8,880 nucleotides of DNA, from positions 1,660-10,539 of the forward strand of contig DAHU01000046.1 of assembly GCA_002495945.1 (NCBI GenBank), read 5' to 3'. A model generated the notes under the pieces. It saw only the letters and a list, made by a program, of their open reading frames with translations. It ran no database searches and had not been told where the DNA came from. Made by a program: the position numbers and the translations under genes. The stretch's first letter is position 1, and each line of letters opens with the position of its first letter. Origin of the DNA: Euryarchaeota archaeon UBA13. Its GTDB lineage: Archaea; Thermoplasmatota; Poseidoniia; Poseidoniales; Poseidoniaceae. Shown here piece by piece: positions 1 through 6,039 of this stretch.

Positions 1-878
1 GAAGGTCCCGTTACGACAATTTGGTGGTCGCGCTGCAGTGCTTCAAACAGTCCAGGGCGCCTGACAACGTCCGCGTACAATCCTTCAGTAGGTAAAAACA
101 TGACAGCAAAATCTGTTGTATGTGGTGCAGCAACATATTCTCTACGGATCGTTTTGGCTTTTGCAGTAACATTTGAAGCAAAGGTTTTGTATGCATTTTC
201 GATATTTTTCTTATCGCCTTCATCATAAGCATCTAACAGTCTCTCATAATCTTCTTTTGGAAATTTACAATCAATTGGCAACCATACTGGCTCATCCATA
301 CTGCCGTCAGTGCCTGGTAGTTTGATGGCAAACTCAACTTGTCCCCGACAATTCGGATGGGTTTTGACGTTCTTGCCATATTGTGCTGGAGCGAGTATTT
401 GTTGGAGGATTTTTTCGGCCTGTATCTCCCCCATTGCTCCCCGCGTTGAAACGTTGCTCAAGACTTTCTTCAAACCGCCAACATCAGTTGCAAGGTTTTG
501 CATATCGCCTAGACCTCGGTGAACCGCTTCCAATCGTTCACTGACTAATTTGAAAGATTCGCCTATACGCTTTTCTAGGGTAGTTTGTAACTTGTCATCG
601 ACGACTTGGCGCATCTCATCTAATTTCTTTTCATTCGATATTTGTAACTCGGATATATTCTTGCCAACTGCTACAAGGTGTTTTTGTTGTTCTTCACCTA
701 ATTCTTTGACCACGGTTACCACAGTCTGCTGAATACTATCTCTACTATCACGATTCATTTCTCTGAGTTCACTTCTAACTTCTGAACTATTGTCTTTGTT
801 GCCGCCCAATAAATAGCCGATTATAATTCCTAGAACGGCCCCCACGATTACTAAACCAAACTCGACTAAGCTCGCCAT
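1..878 (-). CDS. rmuC: RmuC-family DNA recombination protein, partial (C-terminus beyond left edge)
   Basis: I read 292 residues without a stop from the ATG at 878 to the window edge. E. coli RmuC is about 475 residues, so roughly 60% is present. Residues 7-25 form one hydrophobic segment (LVIVGAVLGIIIGYLL), a likely membrane anchor. Residues 30-125 are charged and heptad-like, as in the coiled coil of the family. The core follows: LEKRIGESFKLVSERLEAVH (101-120), GLKKVLSNVSTRG (135-147), VEFAIKLPG (181-189), VWLPIDCKFPKEDYERL (198-214) and FLPTEGLYADVVRRPGL (261-277). These are signature RmuC blocks, with the nuclease-like fold around the PIDxKFP stretch. RmuC proteins are thought to limit inversions and rearrangements at inverted repeats, but their biochemistry is poorly defined. 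The start is supported by the membrane segment beginning at once and by a weak GAG 6-9 bases upstream. The gene lies downstream of eL15 on the same strand but has its own TATA-like element. The family is mainly bacterial, so its presence here suggests transfer. Confidence 0.93.
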   Translation of the reverse strand, partial: MASLVEFGLVIVGAVLGIIIGYLLGGNKDNSSEVRSELREMNRDSRDSIQQTVVTVVKELGEEQQKHLVAVGKNISELQISNEKKLDEMRQVVDDKLQTTLEKRIGESFKLVSERLEAVHRGLGDMQNLATDVGGLKKVLSNVSTRGAMGEIQAEKILQQILAPAQYGKNVKTHPNCRGQVEFAIKLPGTDGSMDEPVWLPIDCKFPKEDYERLLDAYDEGDKKNIENAYKTFASNVTAKAKTIRREYVAAPHTTDFAVMFLPTEGLYADVVRRPGLFEALQRDHQIVVTGP

Positions 879-939
879 GATAATCTCAAAATGTCAACAC
901 TTATTGAATTCTATCCAAGAACGAAATTCCAAAATCTAC

Positions 940-960
940 GCGCGTATAAATATAAAAATG
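940..960 (-). promoter_or_regulatory. Putative archaeal promoter (TATA-like) for rmuC
   Basis: Read on the minus strand this is CATTTTTATATTTATA followed by CGCGC. It is the most A/T-rich block in the gap and lies about 67-82 bases upstream of the rmuC ATG. An archaeal TATA box about 25 bases before the transcript start would leave a leader of roughly 40-45 bases. The block is nearly symmetric, so it could equally serve a plus-strand transcript entering the hairpin at 1003-1055. This rests on composition and spacing only. Confidence 0.4.
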
Positions 961-976
961 TTTAGGGCAGCCTAAA
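961..976. repeat. 16-bp palindrome beside the rmuC TATA-like element
   Basis: TTTAGG-GCAG-CCTAAA is a perfect 6-bp inverted repeat with a 4-base centre. It directly abuts the TATA-like block at 945-960, on the upstream side for rmuC. Its size and place would suit a dimeric regulator contacting the TFB/TBP site, or the initial region of a plus-strand transcript. No poly-T follows, so a terminator is unlikely. Function is inferred from position only. Confidence 0.4.
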
Positions 977-1002
977 AGTGGCAATTGTCCTCCAATTTCA
1001 CC

Positions 1003-1055
1003 GCTGGCGGAGTTGTGGTTCCATTTCACCCAGTCGGAACCACAACTTCGTTGGC
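1003..1055 (+). ncRNA. Long hairpin, candidate structured small RNA
   Basis: Arms 1011-1022 (AGTTGTGGTTCC) and 1036-1047 (GGAACCACAACT) are perfect 12-bp complements around a 13-base loop. If read as plus-strand RNA, pairing continues outward without a break to 1003/1055. This gives 20 pairs, of which four in the outer part are G-U. On the minus strand those four become C-A mismatches, so the structure is strand-biased. A nearly symmetric TATA-like block lies about 45 bases upstream (945-960), and a hairpin followed by TTTTTT lies downstream (1077-1097). Together they could delimit a transcript of about 120 bases. It does not match tRNA or 5S rRNA features that I can recognise. Alternatives are a relic of a small inverted-repeat element or part of the 3' untranslated region of eL15. 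Confidence 0.4.
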
Positions 1056-1065
1056 ATTATTGGTC

Positions 1066-1097
1066 AAAAAAAGACTTTGGCAAAAGGCCAATTTTTT
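1066..1097 (-). terminator. Terminator-like hairpin with T-runs on both strands, after eL15
   Basis: On the minus strand, 8 bases after the eL15 stop, TTGGC-CTTTT-GCCAA forms a 5-bp stem. AGTC and then seven T follow it. On the plus strand the same stem is followed directly by TTTTTT (1092-1097). Archaeal transcription ends mainly at T-runs, so the minus-strand run at 1066-1072 is a good end point for eL15 mRNA. The plus-strand run could end a transcript entering from the left. The stem is short, and the T-runs are the stronger evidence. Confidence 0.5.
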
Positions 1098-1104
1098 GTT
1101 AAAA

Positions 1105-1707
1105 TTACTTACCACGGTTCTGGTTGGCCTTTAGCGAAGGACGTAGTTTCTCTGCGCCCTTACCCTTGTTGTGTAGACCACGACCTCGCTTACCAGCAGA
1201 GGTCTTACCACGATAGACACGGCCCTTGTGAGCGTTGTTACCGTTAGCGGAGCAGAAGACACCAAGTTGCTTATCCTTGATGATAGCTGGATGGTGAGTG
1301 TCGATCATTATGACTTCGAAGTACTTGTGCTTACCATCTTGGCCAACCCAGTATGAGTTTAGCACCTCAAGGTTAGGGAAGTGACGAGCAACTCGCTCTT
1401 CAGCGATTCTCTGAGTGTTCTTGGCCATAGTAATCTTGGAGATACCAGCCTTAGATGGTTTTCTCTTCATGTGGATTTTACCCTTTCTAAGTCCACCACG
1501 GCGAACTCTAGTACGAACAAGAACAACGCCTTGCTTGGCTTTGTAGCCCATTCTGCGAGCAGCATCTAGACGGGTAGGGCGGTCAATTTTGCAGTTAACC
1601 GGCTCTCTTCTCCACTGTGCCATACGGGCTTGGCGGTACATGTGAGGCAAAGCATCCTTAGGTCTCTTCCAAGTTGCACGAACGTGTTGATATAGTCCTT
1701 GAGCCAT
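1105..1707 (-). CDS. rpl15e: 50S ribosomal protein L15e (eL15)
   Basis: The product has 200 residues, within the usual size of this archaeal/eukaryotic large-subunit protein (not homologous to bacterial L15). Family blocks visible are MAQGLYQHVRATWKRP (1-16), RMGYKAKQGVVLVRTRVRRG (52-71), AEERVARHFPNLEVLNSYWV (102-121), KYFEVIMIDTHHPAI (128-142) and the basic tail with TSAGKRGRGL (169-178). The protein is strongly basic, as expected for an rRNA-binding component. The open frame extends upstream to 1875, but translation surely starts at the ATG at 1707. GGTGAT lies 4 bases upstream, the family N-terminus begins here, and the upstream residues match nothing in eL15. It is transcribed divergently from the heme operon and ends in a T-run. 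It is the best phylogenetic marker in the window and places the DNA in an archaeon. Confidence 0.97.
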   Translation of the reverse strand: MAQGLYQHVRATWKRPKDALPHMYRQARMAQWRREPVNCKIDRPTRLDAARRMGYKAKQGVVLVRTRVRRGGLRKGKIHMKRKPSKAGISKITMAKNTQRIAEERVARHFPNLEVLNSYWVGQDGKHKYFEVIMIDTHHPAIIKDKQLGVFCSANGNNAHKGRVYRGKTSAGKRGRGLHNKGKGAEKLRPSLKANQNRGK

Positions 1708-1716
1708 GTTATCACC
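1708..1716 (-). promoter_or_regulatory. Ribosome binding site that fixes the eL15 start
   Basis: Minus-strand GGTGAT (1711-1716) followed by AAC lies directly before ATG at 1707. It complements the conserved 3' end of 16S rRNA and excludes the longer 256-residue reading. Confidence 0.75.
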
Positions 1717-1778
1717 GCTTCTCAGCACTTGGCCGACAAAACTCCCCTTTATGAGTCTACCTTCGCGATACTGCGCGT

Positions 1779-1824
1779 AAATTGTTGATAAATTGATAAT
1801 AATCCTTGTTAGAAATTGTTGATA
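1779..1824. repeat. 12-bp direct repeat upstream of eL15
   Basis: AAATTGTTGATA occurs at 1779-1790 and again at 1813-1824, 34 bases apart start to start, a little over three helical turns. A third, shorter relative (AATTGATAA) follows the first copy. The copies lie 72-117 bases upstream of the eL15 start, where promoter or operator sites are expected. This is an observation of repeated sequence, and any regulatory role is inferred. Confidence 0.55.
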
Positions 1825-1970
1825 TTTTTCTGAAAAGTGGCTATTTTCATCAACACTAAAGAATCGCGAACGCAAACCCCAATTTTTGCAATTTCGAGGT
1901 ACGCAAATTTACTAAGCCCTGCTAAAAGAAAAGACATTGATAAGAGGTGAAAGTTAGGCTTGATACGCGG

Positions 1971-1984
1971 GGGGTGAGGAAGTG
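1971..1984 (+). promoter_or_regulatory. Strong Shine-Dalgarno site and GTG start of hemA
   Basis: GGGGTGAGG at 1971-1979 precedes GTG at 1982. No in-frame ATG further in has a comparable site; the first candidates are around residues 34-42. This site is the main reason to accept the long N-terminus of HemA. Confidence 0.7.
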
Positions 1985-3370
1985 AAAACTTTAGGGACAC
2001 CTAATATTGACCTAAGCAGATTCTTCGCGTCGCCACCAAAACATGAAATCCGCGGCAAAACCGTTGACGCCAAAGAACTAATGAATAGTGTCAGCATGAT
2101 TTCAATGAAATTGAATTCTAAAAACGTTGAACATGTCAAGTATTTGACTACAGAAGGGCTAACCAAAAAACAACGGTTGAGTTTCTTACAAGACATAAAA
2201 AAAGAACTCCGTGCTGATTTGTTCGAACTTTCAACATGTAACCGAGTTTTGTATGTTGGATTCAATGTTACCTGTGAGGAACTTCAAGCAAGCGTCCTAA
2301 AAACTGCATCGTTAAGCGATGCCCCCTTCGACCAATATGCCGGTATCGATGTATGGCGCCACCTGGTCAAGGTTTGCAGCGGATTAGACTCTTTTATTAT
2401 GGGAGAACTACAGGTAATGTCCCAGTTTAGAGGCTCAGTCGCTTGGCACAGGAAGCACGGATTAGTTGATGATGTCAACGGCTCGTTCTTCGAGCACGTA
2501 GTGTCTGCTAACCGAATGATTAGGCGTGAATTTGGTTTCAATCAAACTACAGAATCAATGCTTAATCTGGCCACTAATGCTTTGGAAGAGATAATTCCCA
2601 ACAACGTGGCTACAGCCTCCATAGTGCTTGGTTTCGGTGAAATGGGCACTAAAGCCGTAGAAGTACTTCTCGAGCTCGGCCAAACCGATATCACAGTAAT
2701 CTCTCGGTCTCCAGAACAAGCCGCATTACGCAATCCGGAAATCGCAGCAAAAGTCAATTTCATGACATTCGAACAGTGGCAGTCAGAAAACCTAGCTCCC
2801 AGTTTGATAATTTCCACAATTCGTAACAACCAAGCAACATACAATGCATCCAACCCAATTCCTACGACCTCGGACGCAATAATCATGGATTTTTCATGGC
2901 CACCGTCAATCGATGTTAGCGGTATAAACGGAAATCAGGAGTTATTCGGCACAGAACACTGGATTAGAGCGGCTCACCGCCTTGGGGTTGAGTGGGATTA
3001 CTCTTCAACCATAAGCAAGAGTGAAGACATGATCACCGAAATCCAAAATCGATTTATGGCTGCTTTAACCGACAAAACAAGAGCCAAATTTAGATCATTC
3101 ATGTACCAAACACTCGAGGCGCTGTCAAAACAATGGAAGCAGTCTGACCTCGTGGAGAATTCGCATGCCCAACTCGACGCATTTTCCCGTGAAATTGCGA
3201 CATGGATATGTAATCAAGAAGGGCCATTTAACACCGTTCAACTCGATGAAATGGTGCTTTCAACCAAGCGCAAAATCAATCCAACGCTTCTTAAGAGGGT
3301 GGCTAGTGATGTGAATGAGACGATTATTCGCATCAACGCAAAGTCAACTCTTTCGGAGGTTCCGCATTGA
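1982..3370 (+). CDS. hemA: Glutamyl-tRNA reductase, divergent, with N-terminal extension
   Basis: It reduces glutamyl-tRNA(Glu) with NADPH to glutamate-1-semialdehyde, the committed and usually controlled step of C5 heme synthesis. The product has 462 residues, against about 400-430 for the family. The catalytic cysteine is Cys86 in STCNR (84-88). HLVKVCSGLDSFIMGELQV (127-145) matches the conserved block before the NADPH domain, whose GFGEMG loop is at 217-222. The C-terminal 140 or so residues are mostly helical in character, like the dimerisation domain. Cys86 would be near residue 48-50 in usual enzymes, so about 36 residues are added at the N-terminus. Other departures are LNSKNVEHV (44-52) where an NHxTAPV-like motif is expected, and CNRVLYV instead of CNRTEIY. 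The GTG start is backed by GGGGTGAGG. It is first in the operon and overlaps the next gene by 4 bases. Position beside hemL and the other hem genes makes the call firm despite the divergence. Confidence 0.93.
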   Translation: MKTLGTPNIDLSRFFASPPKHEIRGKTVDAKELMNSVSMISMKLNSKNVEHVKYLTTEGLTKKQRLSFLQDIKKELRADLFELSTCNRVLYVGFNVTCEELQASVLKTASLSDAPFDQYAGIDVWRHLVKVCSGLDSFIMGELQVMSQFRGSVAWHRKHGLVDDVNGSFFEHVVSANRMIRREFGFNQTTESMLNLATNALEEIIPNNVATASIVLGFGEMGTKAVEVLLELGQTDITVISRSPEQAALRNPEIAAKVNFMTFEQWQSENLAPSLIISTIRNNQATYNASNPIPTTSDAIIMDFSWPPSIDVSGINGNQELFGTEHWIRAAHRLGVEWDYSSTISKSEDMITEIQNRFMAALTDKTRAKFRSFMYQTLEALSKQWKQSDLVENSHAQLDAFSREIATWICNQEGPFNTVQLDEMVLSTKRKINPTLLKRVASDVNETIIRINAKSTLSEVPH

Positions 3371-5058
3371 AACAGATAAGAATCGGGACAAGAACCTCAA
3401 CTCTTGCTATGTGGCAAGCCCGACATGTGCAACAGAAGTTAGAGGAAAACGGCTTTCTCACCGAAATAATTGGTATCACTTCAACTGGTGATAAATCTCT
3501 TGGAGGGGACCTAGCAAGTTCTGTCGGACAATTCATTCATGCAGTTGATGCACAACTACTGGCTGGAAATATTGACATCGCCGTACACTCTACCAAAGAT
3601 GTCCCGGTTAAAATTTCTAATGAGTTAACGACTCTTGCTTATACCGAACGAGGTTGCACCAACGACTTGCTTATTTTCCCTAAATCAGATGATTATCAGT
3701 CACTCGGAGATTTACTCCAAACGGATAGTGAATCATCAATTGCTGATGCTCTAAAGGTAATTCCTCATGCTGGAATGGTCGGTACTGTGTCAGGAAGACG
3801 TCAATCATTTATTCTAAGTAAGCGCCCTGACATTATTCCGATTGCCGTGAGGGGGCAGGTTGAAACCCGTTTGAAACGGCTTCAACAAGGTCGGGCTGAT
3901 GCCATCGTTCTTGCAGAAGTAGGGTTACAACGTCTCTCTCAAATCGATGCTTTAGACGATTGGATACTGGAGATGAGCGCCATTCGCATCAGCGATGCAG
4001 AATGGCCAACAGCACCCGGCCAAGGAGCAATTTCAGTGCACTGTAAAACTAGTGAATTTACCAATTTAGCACCATTGAGGGCGGTGTTAAACGATGAAAT
4101 TACGGCTAGAGACGTTATTACCGAGCGGCAAATATTGGCTGATATAGGCGGTGGCTGTCTTTATCCCGCCGGAATCAAAGTTGCAGGTGATGAGGTAGCA
4201 GTACAGATTTCACCGAAAAACTGGCGCGACATATTTTGCCAAGGATTACCCTTCAATAGTTCTACGTTCGTGGGTAAATTAGCCAATTTCAAACCGACAC
4301 TTCCAACTCAAGAGGTAGAGAATAGTTACACTCCAAATTCCGGCCCCAAACTTATCTCAACACTGAATTCCGATAGGCTGGCAAGAATTTTGCAAAATAA
4401 TGCAATCAATGTTCTCAATCAACCAGTCATTGAATTAGTCGCCAAACCAGACAATTGGCCGCAATCGTTTCTCGATGATTCTACCCCTCGAGCGGAGTGG
4501 CCATACCTTGTTTTGACATCTCCGTTCGCTGCCAAGTGTGCAATCGAGGTTGCAAAATCTAATCCAGACTTGAACCGCATACAATGGCTGGCGATAGGTG
4601 AGGGTACTGCCAGAGCCTGCTTCATGCGCGGAGTTACCGTTTCAATATGTGCTCAAGCAAGAAATTCCGAAGAACTCATCGATTACATAGACGGTATGAT
4701 TGACAGAGATACTAAACTAATGATTCCGCGCTCAAATGTTGCAACCAACGACTTAGTTGCTAAACTTGAGGGACTTGGTTTTGATGCCGTAAGTTGGGTT
4801 GGCTATGAGAATAAAGCCAAGCAACTTCCAGCAATGGAAGTCAGCGAGACCGATGTCTTGTTGCTATCTTCACCATCTTCAGCACGAGCTTGGGTCAAAA
4901 ACTCGTTACCCATACCTAAAAATATACTTTGCATGGGGAAGTCATCATTAGAGGAGATCAATTCACTGGAGTATTTCTCGGATTCAACAGTAGAAATTCT
5001 TCAGGGACCGACTTCAGATTTTGTTGCTAAATGGTGGAAGGAAAACCGGGGTGATTAA
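3367..5058 (+). CDS. hemC-hemD: Fused porphobilinogen deaminase / uroporphyrinogen-III synthase
   Basis: One 563-residue chain would join four porphobilinogens into hydroxymethylbilane and then close it to uroporphyrinogen III. The HemC part (about 1-310) shows GTRTSTLAMWQ (7-17), AVHSTKDVP (72-80, with Asp78 as the catalytic aspartate), RRQ (144-146), VRGQVETRL (161-169), APGQGA (216-221) and GGGCLYPAG (261-269). Cys264 in the last motif is the expected dipyrromethane attachment site. The HemD part (about 326-563) shows LVLTSPFAA (381-389), AIGEGTA (409-415), IPRSNVAT (453-460), WVGYEN (477-482, with the conserved tyrosine) and LLLSSPSSARAW (498-509). The linker around 310-325 is short, and HemC's third domain seems trimmed. 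Start: TTG at 3367, whose last two bases are shared with the hemA stop (TTGA), with a perfect GGAGGT six bases upstream. HemC-HemD fusions occur in some bacteria, and separate genes are commoner. No frameshift or stop separates the halves. Confidence 0.95.
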   Translation: MKQIRIGTRTSTLAMWQARHVQQKLEENGFLTEIIGITSTGDKSLGGDLASSVGQFIHAVDAQLLAGNIDIAVHSTKDVPVKISNELTTLAYTERGCTNDLLIFPKSDDYQSLGDLLQTDSESSIADALKVIPHAGMVGTVSGRRQSFILSKRPDIIPIAVRGQVETRLKRLQQGRADAIVLAEVGLQRLSQIDALDDWILEMSAIRISDAEWPTAPGQGAISVHCKTSEFTNLAPLRAVLNDEITARDVITERQILADIGGGCLYPAGIKVAGDEVAVQISPKNWRDIFCQGLPFNSSTFVGKLANFKPTLPTQEVENSYTPNSGPKLISTLNSDRLARILQNNAINVLNQPVIELVAKPDNWPQSFLDDSTPRAEWPYLVLTSPFAAKCAIEVAKSNPDLNRIQWLAIGEGTARACFMRGVTVSICAQARNSEELIDYIDGMIDRDTKLMIPRSNVATNDLVAKLEGLGFDAVSWVGYENKAKQLPAMEVSETDVLLLSSPSSARAWVKNSLPIPKNILCMGKSSLEEINSLEYFSDSTVEILQGPTSDFVAKWWKENRGD

Positions 5059-6030
5059 TTGAATATAAGACCTAGAATTAATCGATGGACGATTTCCCGC
5101 CGTAATTTAAACTTCAGTTCAGACATTAAATCTTCATTAGTACAGGCACATTTCGTAGTTTCAGGTTCGGGCGTCGATGAACCGATTCAAAGCATGCCCG
5201 GAATAAATCGACAATCGGTTGACGTCCTCTGTAAGACAATAGCCAGTGATATGGCCCTGGGCATCAAGGCACACATGCTATTCGCCGTTGTTGATCATCA
5301 TCAAAAGGACCCTACTGCCTCGAAGGCCTCCGATTCTTCAATGCCTCTGCAGCAGGCGGTTGCTAAATTGAAAGCTGAGTATGGCGGTGAAATTGTGATA
5401 ATGACCGACGTCTGTTTGTGTACCGCAACTGACCACGGTCATTGTGGGATTGTTCACAATCATCAAATTGATAACGATTTAACAATCCCAGAACTATGTA
5501 AAATTGCGCTCTCACACGCTGAGGCTGGTGCTGACTATGTTTCAGCATCCGATATGATGGATGGTCGAGTGAAGGCGATCCGTGCGACATTGGAAGAATC
5601 AGGGCATGTGAATACAGGAATCCTTTCCTATTCGGTAAAATATGCAAGTTCTTTTTACGGCCCATTTAGAGATGCGGCATCATCCTCGCCATCATTTGGC
5701 GACCGAGGCAGTCATCAGATGGACATTCGCTCGGGCTACGATGAAGCGATCTTAGAAGCAGTATCTGATGAAGGTGAAGGAGCAGACATAATTATGGTAA
5801 AACCTGCCTTAACATATCTCGATGTTGTACGTCAAGTGGCAGATGCTGTTGCGAGACCCGTCGCAGTGTACAATGTCAGCGGCGAATATTCCATGGTGAT
5901 GTCATCTACAGATGAAGAGTCACGTCCAAATCTTGTTAGAGAAATATTCCATTCCTTCAAAAGGGCCGGCGCCGACATAATAGTGAGTTACCATACAAGG
6001 GCGGCATTCGTCGGGAACTGGCTAGAGTGA
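5059..6030 (+). CDS. hemB: Delta-aminolevulinic acid dehydratase (porphobilinogen synthase), zinc type
   Basis: It condenses two 5-aminolevulinates to porphobilinogen. Its 323 residues match the family size (E. coli 324). Visible landmarks are RPR near the N-terminus (4-6), SMPGINRQSVD (45-55), LGIKAHMLFAV (67-77) and DVCLCTATDHGHCG (117-130). The three cysteines at 119, 121 and 129 in the last motif mark the zinc-binding form rather than the Asp/Mg form. Also present are SYSVKYASSFYGPFRDA (190-206, active-site Lys194) and EGADIIMVKPALTYLDV (240-256, Schiff-base Lys248). The start is TTG, directly abutting the hemC-hemD stop (TAA then TTG), with GGGGTGAT ending four bases earlier. Because the ribosome site lies inside the preceding coding sequence, coupled translation is likely. 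DHGHCG, where T/SHGHCG is usual, is a minor variation. Confidence 0.96.
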   Translation: MNIRPRINRWTISRRNLNFSSDIKSSLVQAHFVVSGSGVDEPIQSMPGINRQSVDVLCKTIASDMALGIKAHMLFAVVDHHQKDPTASKASDSSMPLQQAVAKLKAEYGGEIVIMTDVCLCTATDHGHCGIVHNHQIDNDLTIPELCKIALSHAEAGADYVSASDMMDGRVKAIRATLEESGHVNTGILSYSVKYASSFYGPFRDAASSSPSFGDRGSHQMDIRSGYDEAILEAVSDEGEGADIIMVKPALTYLDVVRQVADAVARPVAVYNVSGEYSMVMSSTDEESRPNLVREIFHSFKRAGADIIVSYHTRAAFVGNWLE

Positions 6031-6039
6031 GGTGTAATA

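Larger units (their letters stand above)
1708..1981. other. Divergent intergenic region between eL15 and hemA
   Basis: These 274 bases must hold the promoters of both eL15 (leftward) and the heme operon (rightward). The part at 1779-1830 is A/T rich and carries a 12-bp direct repeat. On the minus strand AATTTACGCGC (1773-1783) lies 66-76 bases from the eL15 start and resembles the ATACGCGC at the same distance from rmuC. Both may be core promoter parts. For hemA, AAATTTACTAA near 1905-1915 is a weak TATA candidate about 70 bases before the start. TCGCGA occurs twice (1763-1768 and 1864-1869). I see no tRNA, riboswitch or credible small gene. Confidence 0.5.

Noticed and set aside
310..732. 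Plus-strand open frames at 310-522 and 550-732
   Set aside because: They are antisense to rmuC, whose reading frame shows clear family motifs throughout this stretch.
1003..1055. tRNA or 5S rRNA for the structured gap
   Set aside because: There is no T-arm GTTC-type motif, no anticodon arm or cloverleaf spacing, and no recognisable 5S core. A single long stem is seen instead.
978..1247. Open frame of 89 residues on the plus strand starting at GTG
   Set aside because: It runs across the hairpin and terminator and then antisense through the end of eL15. It has no good ribosome site, and I recognise no domain in its composition.
1708..1875. 56-residue N-terminal extension of eL15 in the open frame
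   Set aside because: It has no family similarity, while GGTGAT directly before the ATG at 1707 and the canonical MAQGLYQHVR start mark the real N-terminus.
1890..1912. Imperfect inverted repeat TTTTTGC ... GCAAATTT upstream of hemA
   Set aside because: Only about five clean pairs with a 13-base spacer in A/T-rich sequence, which is expected by chance.
1809..2265. Minus-strand open frames at 1809-2000 and 1954-2265
   Set aside because: They lie in the divergent promoter region or antisense to hemA, have no ribosome site, and show no recognisable protein features.
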